Shown here: piece after piece, positions 26,094 to 38,205 of the stretch
How the letters are laid out: every line of letters begins with the position of its first letter
Position numbering within the stretch: the stretch's first letter is position 1
Origin: Xestospongia bergquistia
Lineage: Eukaryota; Porifera; Demospongiae; Haplosclerida; Petrosiidae
Reading direction: 5' to 3'
Assembly (NCBI GenBank): GCA_963965975.1
Contig: OZ014417.1
Location: 7,002,821 to 7,066,820, forward strand
DNA length: 64,000 nt
The notes under the pieces: generated by a model
The model's input: only the letters and a program-made list of their open reading frames with translations
What the model was told of the DNA's origin: nothing
Databases searched by the model: none
Position numbers and translations under genes: made by a program

Positions 26094-26976
26094 CATCTTA
26101 CTGTTAAATACACTAATTGCTGACTTTCTTGTATAGTTGTACTTTAATTCAGTGAAATGTATAACTATGCATGCATAATTCAGTATATTTATACATAACA
26201 ATTACATGTACCATCTTTTTAACTTGAAATAGTAACTTGAGTTTGATTCTGTAATATGTATTAGCTGCTTGACCAGTAATGTATTGTTGTTATTGTGTTT
26301 ACTAAGAACTGATTATAATTTTATCAGAGAAATACCTTTTTGTGTTTGAGCATTACACTGTAAAAGTTCATCTTTTAACAAACCAAATTGTAGTTTACGT
26401 CAGTGGATTACTATAGAATCTAGAGTTTATTTGAGTTACTCACAGTATAATTTGTTGGTATGTTATATTACAAAGCAACAAATTACACAGCAAGTAATTC
26501 AGATGAATTTTGAATTCCATTGAATTGCACCAATGTAATTTTCAAATTAGTTAGTTAAAGTAACATATTATATTTTACAGTAACACATTTTATTTGATTA
26601 AAAATGAAAATGAGTTAGTATTAATTTGTCTACAATTATTATAATTATCATTGTTGTATTAACATAATGGCACTCGATGATGTGTACATCATAACTCATA
26701 TCACACTTCCTTGATATACACAAAGAAATGTTTTTGTTTCTATAAATTTCTATTTATGGTCATACAAGTCATAATAATAACAGTAATTGATGACTACGTA
26801 TACATAGTGAGTGTTCAGTAATTGATGTTTACTTTCAAATTGACTAATATAGACATTATATATCATTATTATTATGTAATGTTTATACAATTTTGCTTAT
26901 TTATCTAACTCAATCACTACTTTAGAGAATTTGTTGTTGAAGTGTACATATAACAGTTTTAGACAAACAGCTCATA
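26094..26976. repeat. Receptor-unit spacer
   Basis: No gene. Third copy of the 3212-4122 spacer, here leading into an intact signal exon. Confidence 0.7.
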
Positions 26977-28671
26977 ATGATCTCCAGTCTTTTCATTTTC
27001 CTTATTCTTCTTTTACCAGGAGGTAATGATTATAATTATAAATTGTATATGTTTCTCAGTTTTAAAGATTCTCACTATTAGCACTTGCAAATGGAAGCAG
27101 CCACTTTTGTAATTCTAATAAAGTGGGAGCCCTCAAATATGAGTACTCAAATAGTCATATTCTACAAATCTGTACAGGAATTGAATGGCAATACATTTGT
27201 GCTAAACCTAACTCTACTATTTGGAGTGAAAATGAAGCTAGAGTAGCTTGTTATGAAATGGGGATGTCATGGAAAGAAGGGTCAGGTAGTTACTAATTTA
27301 AATTGTTACCTTACTTTCTACTATGACATAGAATTGAGAATTAATGTCTCTAATTCATTGAACATTTATAATACAACCTTTGCCTGTTCAGGTGTAGAAG
27401 AAAGACTTATAGATTGTTCAGCTAATGATTATTATGATTGTTACTTTGGTCCATACTATTATGCAACAGTTCACTGTTTACCAGGTATATTCTATTATAA
27501 ATAGTTGTTACTATTATTCTTTTATAGCTGCTCCATCTTGTAAATCTGGAAATTTCACAGTAGAAGACAAAACTCATAGAATCTGTCTTTTTGGGCAATG
27601 GTACACATTCTATGGTAATAATCTTAAATATTGTCCAGTAAAACAGTACTCAGACTGTGATGAATATTCATTAAAAAGGACTGATTTGTAAAGGTATTAC
27701 TCAGCTCAATAATACAATACAGTTAGTTTACTTCTATAAATAACACTCCTAAAAATCTACTGGTTCATTTACTAAACTCATCATCATCAGTACAAATACA
27801 ATGGAATTATAATATGACAAATGATACACTAAATTTTAGTGTTTACTGTACTACTATAAAACAACAACAAAGCATAAGATATTCTAAGACAGTATTATAT
27901 AATGATAACAATACTGTTAATACATCTATTACTGGTCTATTACCTAATACTACATACACATGTTGTGTATTAACAGTAACAACATATGGAGAGAGTGAAC
28001 CAGTATGTCAAAATATCACTACTACTAATGTAACAAGTGAGTAACTATACTGTATATAATGTGACTCCTTCAATTGTAAGTAGTGATCCATTTACTATTC
28101 GTGGTCCATGGGCAGCAGGTGGTTTACTGGTGGGTGTGGTGAGTGGTGTTTTTGTGATGATGATATGGGTTACAGTGATGGTAATCAGGAAAAAGAAGAC
28201 TGGTACAAAAAGTAAAGAAGATAGGTAATCTATGTATAATTCCATGGTGATATATTTGTGGATTTTTTCAGATCGCATGATGATGAGCATCAACTAAACA
28301 TAGGAACTGTTGACAATCCTACATATGAACAAACTATCATACAAAGTACCCAATTCAACATTAACTATCAATGTGCAGACCTTCCTGATGCTCAGTACTT
28401 AATTCCTGTTAAAATCAAGTCCAATACATTGACTAATACATGTACTTTACAAGTTAATGATACCATTGGTTCTGTTAATATAAAGTCAAAGACAATCACT
28501 AGTAATTCACAAGTCAATGATACCAGTGGTGATGTTCATTCTATTATTTATCAAGATGATGTTCAAATAGATGGAATATATTCATTAGCTAATGGTGAAC
28601 AAATAGGGAAAGTCTGTACAGTCATCTCCAAAGGAATTGAGAAGAAAACACAAGAAATGGAGTCAAATTAA
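26977..28671 (+). pseudogene. Subfamily II SRCR-FN3-TM receptor, damaged, mosaic tail
   Basis: Exons: 26977-27022 signal peptide (MISSLFIFLILLLPG); 27082-27285 and 27332-27484 SRCR1, intact with all cysteines; short SRCR2 from 27528; FN3 to 28036; TM about 28060-28226; tail 28271-28671. Damage: a two-base loss in the short SRCR2 gives SLKRTDL then stop; the FN3 acceptor is AA instead of AG (27738-27740 region); and a deletion fuses the FN3 downstream intron to the middle of the TM exon so that no acceptor remains. The tail is a mosaic: KIKSNTLTNTCTLQVNDT (one tail version) is followed by NIKSKTITSNSQVNDT (another), and a one-base loss changes the end to SKGIEKKTQEMESN. Probably not functional as a full receptor. 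Confidence 0.8.
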
Positions 28672-28798
28672 CATCTTACTGTTAAATACACTACTTGCTG
28701 ACTTTCTTGTATAGTTGTACTTTAATTCAGTGAAATATATAACTATGCATGCATAATTCAGTATATTTATACATAACAATGACATGTACCATCTTTTT

Positions 28799-28834
28799 AA
28801 CTTGAAATAGTAGCTTGAGTTACTATTTCAAGTT
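28799..28834. repeat. Perfect 14-bp inverted repeat at a rearrangement joint
   Basis: AACTTGAAATAGTA, an eight-base loop, then TACTATTTCAAGTT. The left arm is the normal 3' flank text of the family. The right arm and what follows are not in their usual place, and sequence continues into the middle of a short SRCR2 exon. Confidence 0.85.
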
Positions 28835-28847
28835 AAATTTAGAAAAC

Positions 28848-29520
28848 AAAACTCATAGAATCTGTCTTTTTGGTCAATGGTACACACTCTGTGGTAATAA
28901 TCTCAGATATTGTACAGTAAACCAGTACTTGGACTGTGATAAATATTCATTATAAGCAGGACTAGGTTGTAAAGGTAATACTCAGCTCAGTAATACAATA
29001 TATTTAGTTTACTTCTATAGATAACCCTCCTAAAAATATACTAGTTCATTTACTAGATTTATCATCAATACAAATACAATGGAATTATAATATGACAAAT
29101 GATACAGTATATTTTAATGTTTATTGTACTACTATAAACAAAGCACAAGATATTCTAAGACAGTATTATATAATGATAACAATACTGTTAATACATCTAT
29201 TATTGGTCTATTACCTAACACTACATACACATTTTGTGTATTAGCAGTAACATCATATAGAGAGAGTGAATCAGTATGTCAAAATATCACTACTACTAAT
29301 GACAAAAGTAAGTTCTAAGTTGATATAGTTAAGTACTGTGTTTCTCTTTGACAGGCACTGACACTGATTGTACTAATAACACTTCATCTCTTATTAATAC
29401 TATAATCATAGGGTAATGGTTTATTTATGAGATGTGGTCAACTGTATAGTCATAATGATAATACTGCTGACCCTCATAGTGATAATGAAAAGAAAGTCAT
29501 AAATCAGAAATAAGATAAAT
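28848..29520 (+). pseudogene. Short SRCR2 and FN3 relic
   Basis: Begins inside a shortened SRCR2 exon (NKTHRICLFGQWYTLCGNNLRYC). It carries a TAA in place of the lysine codon after YSL (ATTCATTATAAGC), then an FN3 exon of about 29024-29310 that has lost part of its CAA run and is out of frame there, then the hydrophobic ending exon after TTTGACAG at 29355 with a stop in the hydrophobic frame. No signal or SRCR1 exon. Relic. Confidence 0.75.
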
Positions 29521-30555
29521 AATAAGTATATACAGAAAGTTATATATACTTCATATAATCATTCATTTATTAATAATGCTTTATTTTATATATAAATCCA
29601 CAGAAAGTAAACACAATCCTGCATACAATACTGGCATAAAACTTTATCTATCCTTTATAATAATTCATACAATAATCTCACAAGATAACTAGTCTAGTGG
29701 TACATTTACTAATAACCAAAGTGATAATCCAAGTGATAGTTACAAAGTACTTGTCAAAATTAAGACAAACAATGAATATCGTATACTAAATATTTTTTGT
29801 TTTGTTTTGTTTAAGTTTACATATTAAAACTTCACATGCAACATGTATTGTATCTTGAATATTTAGATCATTGTCACTAAATATTATTAGTTGTCTACAA
29901 TTATAGATCATTTCAACATATTTATTATCACAAAGTTGTACTCAATAACATGACCTTTTTATTAGACACATTTATATGAACTATATGTCAATCTATTTAT
30001 GGTCATAACATTTGTTGACTTTCTTATCTTAACATGTTCACAGTTGATGTTGAATATAATTAATGTTTATATTAGAACTAATTATAACTTGACCTTGATT
30101 CTGTCATTGCAAGATGTTATTGTTTAGCATATAAAAAATACAGTAGTACTTTGATGATGACCTATGAAGTGTCTATTAAATTAATAAATATTGGCAATCA
30201 TGAATACAATGCTAAATGATTTTTCTATCCACTTGTTTTACTTCAATTTTGATACTTTCACATGAACTCATTTGAGTATTGATCATCTAAAGATAAAAAA
30301 GTGAGACAGTTATGATAACAGTTATATCTGTCTATATATCTATCTATCTGTCTGTCTGTCTGTCTGTCAATAATTATTGACTTTATTATTGTCATGTGTA
30401 CACAGTGAAAATTAGTTATTAAAGCTATGTTAAAACAACTAATATATGAACTCATTATTACATCATTATAAATTTTGTATTAGTACGTATTAAAAGTATC
30501 TTAACAAGTTTTTGTTTAAGTGTACAGGTAGCAGTTAAAGAAAAGTAACTTTGTT
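29521..30555. other. Spacer with tetranucleotide repeat
   Basis: No gene. Copy of the 17481-18249 type spacer. A TCTA/TCTG repeat lies at about 30328-30367. It ends with the subfamily I 5' block. Confidence 0.6.
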
Positions 30556-32931
30556 ATGATCTCTTGCCAATTAATGTACTTTTTACTACTACTACTACTA
30601 CAAGAAGGTAGGTAATTTATAAATTTAGTCCCTTACTTGTATTCTTTAACAAATCTAGTACTTGTAGATAGCAGTTGTAATGAAGGAGATCTTCAACCAA
30701 GTTTCATCAATGATAATATAATACAGATCTGCAGTGAAGGCATGTGGAGTTATATTTGTGCTAAAAAGGGCACTAATGAATGGAGTGAAAATGAAGCTAA
30801 AGTAGCTTGTTATCAAATGGGAATGGTATGGGAAGAAGGATCAGGTATTGTAGTTGTAATAACTTTCATAATTAAAAGACTTATTCTCTTCTCTGACTCA
30901 GAATTAGCAACTAATTGGACTTATTCAAACACTTCTTACTCTAAAAAAAATTATTATTGTTTGGGATTGGAAGAAGAACTCATAAATTGTTCAGCTGATA
31001 ATCATGATTATTATTGTGACAACTATACAAGTCGTCTTTATTACTATTATTCATATGCAACACCCAAATGCATTGAAGGTATATTTTATATCAACAATAT
31101 ATAACTAATCTTTTTGAACTATTATAGGTAATATATCCTGTATATCTGGAAGCCTGTCATTAGAAGACAAAATTTTGAAAATCTGTGTATTTGGTCAATG
31201 GCACACACTCTGTGGTAATACTTGGACATTAGAACAAGCAAAAGTAGCTTGTAGACAACTTGGAAGAGATCCTTTTGGTATGATTATGAGCATTTGAGAC
31301 CAGAACTTGAAACGTTTTAAAATAATGTTACATGTAGGAGCTAAAAGCATATTTGTATCTAGTGAGGAGTCCATTCCAGTAATGAATGCTTACTTTAGCT
31401 GCAATGGTACTGAGAATGACTTTAGAAAATGTACAGCACATAGGATATCAAGATGTGATATGAAGTCAAATTTACTGAAGCCAGGACTTACCTGTGGAGG
31501 TATCCTTTGACTACAAAAATGTGACATGTATAGCTTAATTCTTTAGTGAACCCTCCTAAGAATCTATTGACTCATTCACTGAACTTCTCAGTGTATATAC
31601 AATGGAATTATAATATGACAAATGACACAGTACATTTTAATGTTTACTGTACTACTATAAAACAACAACAAAGCACAAGATATTCTAAGACAGTATTATA
31701 TAATGATAACAATACTATTAATACATCTATTACTGGTCTATTACCTAATACTACATACACATGTTGTGTATTAGCAGTAACATCATATGGAGAGAGTGAA
31801 CCAGTATGTCAAAATATCACTACTACTAATATAACAAGTGAGTGTATTGAATGTGATTCTAAGACAGTATTATATAATGATAACAATACTGTTAATACAT
31901 CTATTACTGGTCTATTACCTAATACTACATACACATGTTGTGTATTAGCAGTAACAACATATGGAGAGAGTGAACCAGTATGTCAAAATATCACTACTAC
32001 TAATGTAACAAGTGAGTAACTATACTGTATATAATTATTTGATACACATATAGCAAAGAACAATATGACAATTATTCAATGTAATAATCTTGTTCATTAA
32101 AGGTAGCATGTCGTTGATATAATACATACACATATATATAATTATGCATCAAGTGTTATTGTGACAACCATCACTAACTGTTAACATAACTCAGTTTGCT
32201 AATCTAACAAATGAATATACAGCAATGAGTATACACTCTTCCTTTGTCCAAAATGGTTGTTTATTTAATAATGTTTGAGTGATTTCATTTGTTTACACAG
32301 ATATGACCCACTCACATGTCACCACTATCATAATATCTAGTGTCACCATGACAACTGGTACTCCTGATACCACATCTCAGTCCTGTGCTCCATGTACACT
32401 TAATTCAACATGTATACAAACATCTCCTCCTATTGTAAATAGTAATACATCTACTAGTAGTGCTTCATGGGTTGGTGGTACACTGGTGGGTATAGTGAGT
32501 GGTGTTCTTGTAATGATCATAGTGTGGGTGATAATAACAGTGGTTAGCAAAAAGAAGTCAATAATTCATAGGAAAAGAAACAAAGAAAGGTTTTGTATGA
32601 CCATTATTATTGAATGTTTATCAGTTATATTTTTAGACCACATGATGATGGGCAACAATTAAACGTTGGAGGTCTTGATAATCCATCATATGAGCAAATT
32701 ATCATACAGAATACACAATCCAATGGTAACACTCAAGACACTGATTTTCCTGAGGCTCAGTACTCAATTCCTGCTAACGTAAAGTCAAAAACAATGACTA
32801 GTAATTCACAAGTCAATGATACCAGTAGTGATGTTCATTCTCAAAATGATATTCAAATGGAAGGAATATACTCATTAGCTAATAATGAACAAGTTGGAGA
32901 AAGTCTGTATAATCATCTCCAAAGAAATTGA
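30556..32931 (+). CDS. SRCR-SRCR-FN3(+half)-TM receptor, subfamily I, full tail
   Basis: Exons: 30556-30607 signal peptide; 30659-30844 and 30902-31078 SRCR1; 31128-31277 and 31338-31499 SRCR2; FN3 from 31547; 32301-32589 linker/TM; 32637-32931 tail. FN3 can end at 31837, the normal donor. It can also run open through that donor into a second copy of the FN3 C-terminal half ending at 32011, which adds 174 bases and keeps frame and phase. The tail keeps all motifs: NPSYEQI, AQYSIP, IYSLA, LYNHLQRN. The tail lacks the YQDD segment (SQNDIQ instead). The 57-base intron 30845-30901 is stop-free. One of the best subfamily I candidates for a working receptor. Confidence 0.9.
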
Positions 32932-33254
32932 GAAAAAATACAAGAAATGAAATCAAATTGACATATTACTGATAAATAAATTGCTGATTTTTCTTGTATA
33001 GTTAGTTATGCTATTTTTTAATTCAGTGAAATGTATAACTAAATTTAGTATATTGTTACATAACACTGACATGTACTGTTTTTTTAACTTGAAATAGTAA
33101 CTTTAGTTTGATTCTGTAATACTCATTAGCTGATTCGCCAGTACTGTATTTTTTGTTATTGTATTTACTAAGAACTGATTATAATTTTTCTGAGAAATAC
33201 CTGGTTTGTGTCAATTAATGTTTAAACATTACACTATAAAGTTCATTAGTTATT

Positions 33255-33714
33255 TCAACACATGTTGTGTATTAGCAGTAACGTCATATGGAGAGAATGA
33301 ACCAGTATGTCAAAATATCACTACTACTAATCTAACAAGTAATTAATATTATGTTTACATGTACATCAGTTTACTTATACAGATATAAAGAACACTTCTA
33401 TTGTATTAAGTCATATAACAACATCTATCATCTATTCTCCTACAATGACAGTGTATATTAATTCAACTACAAATGCTGATACAGCCACTACATTTACATT
33501 AATTGGTGGTATAGTTACCAGTATTATTACTAGTAGTATTATTACTGCTATTACAATGACAGGAATGTTCTTGTACTGTCAAAGATCTATAAAGAATAAA
33601 GTAAAATCCACTACTTCAGAAACTCCACCTCCTATGTATTGTGATGAAGTTAAAGCTCAAGGTTTCAATATTTCAGTTTCTGATAATCCAGCTTATGGTC
33701 CAATGTATAATTAA
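33255..33714 (+). pseudogene. FN3 end plus type B TM/tail exon
   Basis: Last third of an FN3 exon (about 33255-33342), then a type B exon 33383-33714. The type B exon opens in phase 1 (IKNTSIVLSH), has a Thr/Ile-rich TM, a MFLYCQRSIKNK anchor, and a short tail with PPMYCDEV and SDNPAYGPMYN. It is fully open. No 5' exons of its own are attached, but it lies about 0.45 kb after the type A tail of the 30.5-kb gene, so use as an alternative last exon is possible. The next unit repeats the arrangement at 37010-37467. 33715-34080 is the type B 3' flank without genes. Confidence 0.7.
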
Positions 33715-34080
33715 AATGTCTTATTATTATGACAGATTTAATAATTTCAATTCTTATTTGTTATTCTGAACTCATTTGTTGATAGCATGCTAACATATTT
33801 ATTCCTGACTTTGTGCAAAATTTTTAATATTATTTTTTTAATCTAGTTGTTAGGTCATTGTTTACATTTATTGTATGCTCAGCTTCCATAAAAATAAAGG
33901 TAACTTTAAAGGTAAGGTGATGTTAGAAGGAAAGGGTGTAGTACTTGTACACGATCTGTGGGACACCTGCAAGAAAATCTGTTGGCTACAACTATTTATG
34001 TATAGAAGGATGGTTGGATGCATAACTTTATAGTTTATAAATGAAAAACAGAGATGTTGATGATGTGAATGAACTATTCT

Positions 34081-34400
34081 TTTATGACGATAAGTTTTAC
34101 TCTACTGCTGTTTCTTGTATTTCTGGTAAATTAAATTAAGTAATATTTTATTGAAAATGTTGTATTAGGTTACAAATACCTCTTAATGGATATGTTCTAC
34201 CAAATTTGTGCATTTGATCAATGGCAAACACTCTGTGGTAATGCTTGGACATTAACTCAGAGAAGGGAGGGAGCTTGTAGACAACTAGGAAGTAATCCAG
34301 TTGATAAAAGCACTGACAGTGATTGTACTAGTAGCACCACATCTCTTACTAATACTACATCATGGGTTACTGATTTATTTATGGATATATTAAATTTTAA
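34081..34400 (+). pseudogene. Signal-like exon plus SRCR half exon relic
   Basis: A hydrophobic exon at about 34081-34126 is followed by an SRCR2 first-half-like exon (34169-34300: DMFYQICAFDQWQTLCGNAWTL, ACRQLGSNPVD). This runs without an intron into STDSDCTSSTTSLTN and then into the upstream sequence of the next gene. The second SRCR half is absent. Splice phase from the signal-like exon (phase 0) does not match the SRCR frame (phase 1). Relic, also present at 16522 and 37837. Confidence 0.6.
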
Positions 34401-34475
34401 TATACGTATTAAAAGTATCTTAACAAGTTTTTTGCTTAAGTGTACAGGCAGCAGTTAAAGAAAAGTAACTTCATT

Positions 34476-36684
34476 ATGATCTCTTGCCAATTAATGTACT
34501 TTTTACTACTACTACTACTACTAGAGGAAGGTAAGTAATTTATAAGTTTAGTCCCTTATTTGTATTCTTTAACAAATCTAGTACTTGTAGATAGTAGTTG
34601 TAATGAAGGAGACCTTCAACAAAGTTTCATCAATGATAATATAATACAGATCTGCAGTGAAGGCATGTGGAGTTATATTTGTGCTAAAAAGGGCACTAAT
34701 GAATGGAGTGAAAATGAAGCTAGAGTAGCTTGTTATCAAATGGGAATGGTATGGGAAGAAGGATCAGGTATTGTAGTTGTAATAACTTTCATAATTAAAA
34801 GACTTATTCTCTTCTCTGACTCAGAATTAACAACTAATTGGACTTATTCAAACACTTCTTATTCTAAAAAAATTATTATTGTTCTGGATTGGAAGAAGAA
34901 CTCATAAATTGTTCAGCTGATAATCATGATTATTATTGCGACAACTATACAAGTCGTCTTTATTACTATTATTCATATGCAAACGCCAAATGCATTGAAG
35001 GTATATTTTATATCAACAATATATAACTAATCTTTTTGAACTATTATAGGTAATATATCCTGTATATCTGGAAGCCTGTCATTAGAAGACAAAATTTTGA
35101 AAATCTGTGTATTTGGTCAATGGCACACACTCTGTGGTAATACTTGGACATTAGAACAAGCAAAAGTAGCTTGTAGACAACTTGGAAGAAATCCTTTTGG
35201 TATTATTATGAGCATTTGAGACCAGTACTTGAAACGTTTTAAAATTATGTTAGATATAAGAGCCATAAGTACATTTGTATCTAGTGAGGAGTCCATTCCA
35301 GTAATGACTGCTTACTTTAGCTGTAATGGTACTGAGAATGACTTTGAAAATGTACAACACATAGGATCTCAAGATGTGATATGAAGTCAAATTTACTGAA
35401 GCCAGGACTTACCTGTGGAGGTATTCTTTGACTATTTTCAACCTTCAAAAATATGACATGTATAGTTTACTTTTTTAGTGAACCCTCCTAAGAATTTATT
35501 GACTCATTTACTGAACTTCTCAATGTATATGCAATGGAATTATAATATGACAAATGACACAGTACATTTTAATGTTTACTGTACTACTATAAAACAACAA
35601 CAAAACACAAGATATTCTAAGACAGTATTATATAATAATAACAATACTGTTAATACATCTATTACTAGTCTATTACCTAATACTACATACACATGTTGTG
35701 TATTAGCAGTAACATCATATGGAGAGAGTGAACCAGTATGTCAAAATATCACTACTACTAATGTAACAAGTGAGTAACTATACTGTATATAATTATTTAA
35801 TACACATATAGCAAAGAACAATATGACAATTATTTAATGTAATAATCTTGTTCCTTAAAGGTAGCATGTCATTGATATAATACATACACATATATATAAT
35901 TATGCATCAAGTGTTATTGTGACAACCATCACTAACTGTTAACATAACTCAGTTTGCTAATCTAACAAATAAATATACAGTAATGAGTATACACTCTTCC
36001 TTTGTCCAAAATGGTTGTTTATTTAATAATGTTTGAGTGATTTTATTTGTTTACACAGATATGACCCACTCACATGTCACCACTATCATAATATCTAGTG
36101 TCACCATGACAACTGGTACTCCTGATACCACATCTCAGTCCTGTGCTCCATGTACACTTAATTCAACATGTATACAAGCACCTCCTCCTATTGTAAATAG
36201 TAATACATCTACTAGTAGTGCTTCATGGGTTGGTGGTACACTGGTGGGTATAGTGAGTGGTGTTCTTGTAATGATCATAGTGTGGGTGATAATGACAGTG
36301 GTTAGCAAAAAGAAGTCAATAATTGATAGGAAAAGAAACAAAGAAAGGTTTTGTATGACCATTATTATTGAATGTTTATCAGTTATATTTTTAGACCACA
36401 TGATGATGGGCAACAATTAAACGTTGGAGGTCTTGATAATCCATCATATGAGCAAATCATCATACAGAATACACAATCCAATGGTAACACTCAAGACACT
36501 GATTTTCCTGAGGCTCAGTACTCCTGCTAACGTAAAGTCAAAACCAATAACTAGTAATTCACAAGTCAATGATACCAATGATGATGTTCATTCTCAAAAT
36601 GATATTCAAATGGAAGGAATATACTCATTAGCTAATAATGAACAAGTTGGAGAAAGTCTGTATAATCATCTCCAAAGAAATTGA
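34476..36684 (+). pseudogene. SRCR-SRCR-FN3-TM receptor, subfamily I, damaged
   Basis: Close paralogue of the 30.5-kb gene: signal 34476-34530; SRCR1 34582-34767 and 34825-35000; SRCR2 35050-35199 and about 35262-35420; FN3 35479-35769; linker/TM 36059-36347; tail from 36395. Damage: an A run of 7 instead of 8 in SRCR1 (near 34866) shifts the frame; the SRCR2 second-half acceptor is AA at the usual place; a one-base loss gives GACTTTGAAAATG for GACTTTAGAAAATG; and a five-base loss in the tail (CAGTACTCCTGC) stops the protein after AQYSC at 36530. FN3, linker and TM are intact. The number of lesions argues for a pseudogene rather than a single assembly error. Confidence 0.85.
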
Positions 36685-37009
36685 GAAAAAATACAAGAAA
36701 TGAAATCAAATTGACATATTACTGATAAATAAATTGCTGATTTTTCTTGTATAGTTAGTTATGCTATTTTTTAATTCAGTGAAATGTATAACTAAATTTA
36801 GTATATTTATACATAACACTGACATGTACTGTTTTTTTAACTTGAAATAGTAACTTTAGTTTGATTTTGTAATACTCATTAGCTGATTCGCCAGTACTGT
36901 ATTTTTTGTTATTGTATTTACTAAGAACTGATTATAATTTTTCTGAGAAATACCTGGTTTGTGTCAATTAATGTTTAAACATTACACTATAAAGTTCATT
37001 AGTTATTTC

Positions 37010-37467
37010 AACACATGTTGTGTATTAACAGTAACGTCATATGGAGAGAGTGAACCAGTATGTCAAAATATCACTACTACTAATCTAACACGTAATTAAT
37101 ATTATGTTTACATGTACATCAGTTTACTTATACAGATATAAAGAACACTTCCTTTGTATTAAGTCACATAATAACATCTATCATTTGTTCTCCTACAATG
37201 ACAGTGTATATTAATTCAACTACAAATGCTGAGACAATCACTACATTTACATTAATTAGTGGTATAGTTACTATTATTATTACTAGTAGTATTATTACTG
37301 CTATTACAATGACAGGAATGTTCTTGTACTGTCAAAGATCTATAAAGAATAAAGTAAAATCCGCTACTCCAGAAACTGCACCTCCTATGAATTGTGATGA
37401 AGTTAAAGCTCAAGGTTTCAATATTTCAGTTTCTGATAATCCAGCTTATGGTCCAATGTATAATTAA
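37010..37467 (+). pseudogene. FN3 end plus type B TM/tail exon, second copy
   Basis: Same arrangement as 33255-33714: FN3 last third about 37010-37097, type B exon 37136-37467, open to the stop, ending SDNPAYGPMYN. It follows the damaged 34.5-kb gene. 37468-37836 is the type B 3' flank without genes. Confidence 0.7.
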
Positions 37468-37836
37468 AATGTCTTATTATTATGACAGATTTAATAATTT
37501 CAATTCTTATTTGTTATTCTGAACTCATTTGTTGATAGCATGCTAACACATTTATTCCTGACTTTGTGCAAAACTTCTAATATTATTTATTTAATCTAGT
37601 TGTTAGGTCATTGTTTACATTTATTGTATGCTCAGCTTCCATAAAAATAAAGGTAACTTTAAAGGTAAGGTGATGTTAGAAGGAAAGGGTGTAGTACTTG
37701 TACATGATCTGTGGGACAGCTGCCAAACATTCTGTTGGCTACAACTATTCATGTATAGAAGGATGGTTGGATGCATAACTTTATAGTTTATAGATGAAAA
37801 ACAGAGATGTTGATGATGTGAATGAACTATTCTTTT

Positions 37837-38205
37837 ATGACGATAACTTTTACTCTACTGCTGTTTCTTGTATTTCTGGTAAATTAAATTAAGTAATATT
37901 TTATTGAAAATGTATTAGGTTACAAATACCTCTTAATGGATATGTTCTACCAAATTTATACATTTAGTCAATGGCAAACACTCTGTGGTAATGCTTGGAC
38001 ATTAACTCAGAGAAGAGAGGGAGCTTGTAGACAACTAGGAAGTAATCCAGTTGATAAAAGCACTGACAGTGATTGTACTAGTAGCACCACATCTCTTACT
38101 AATACTATATCATGGGTTACTGGTTTATTTATGGATATATTAAATTGTACACTCATAATGTTAATAATGCTGGCCCTCCTAGTGACAACGAAAGGAAAGT
38201 CATAA
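37837..38205 (+). pseudogene. Signal-like exon plus SRCR half exon relic, third copy
   Basis: ATG 37837 opens MTITFTLLLFLVFL, ending at a GT donor (37879). An SRCR-like exon follows from 37919 (DMFYQIYTFSQWQTLCGNAW, ACRQLGSNPVD) and runs on without a stop through STDSDCTSSTTSLTN to a hydrophobic end (TLIMLIMLALLVTTKGKS) at 38205. The conserved IC cysteine is tyrosine (QIYTF). The exon phases do not match, so I call it a relic, but this copy is the most open of the three and could encode a small membrane or secreted product. Confidence 0.5.
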
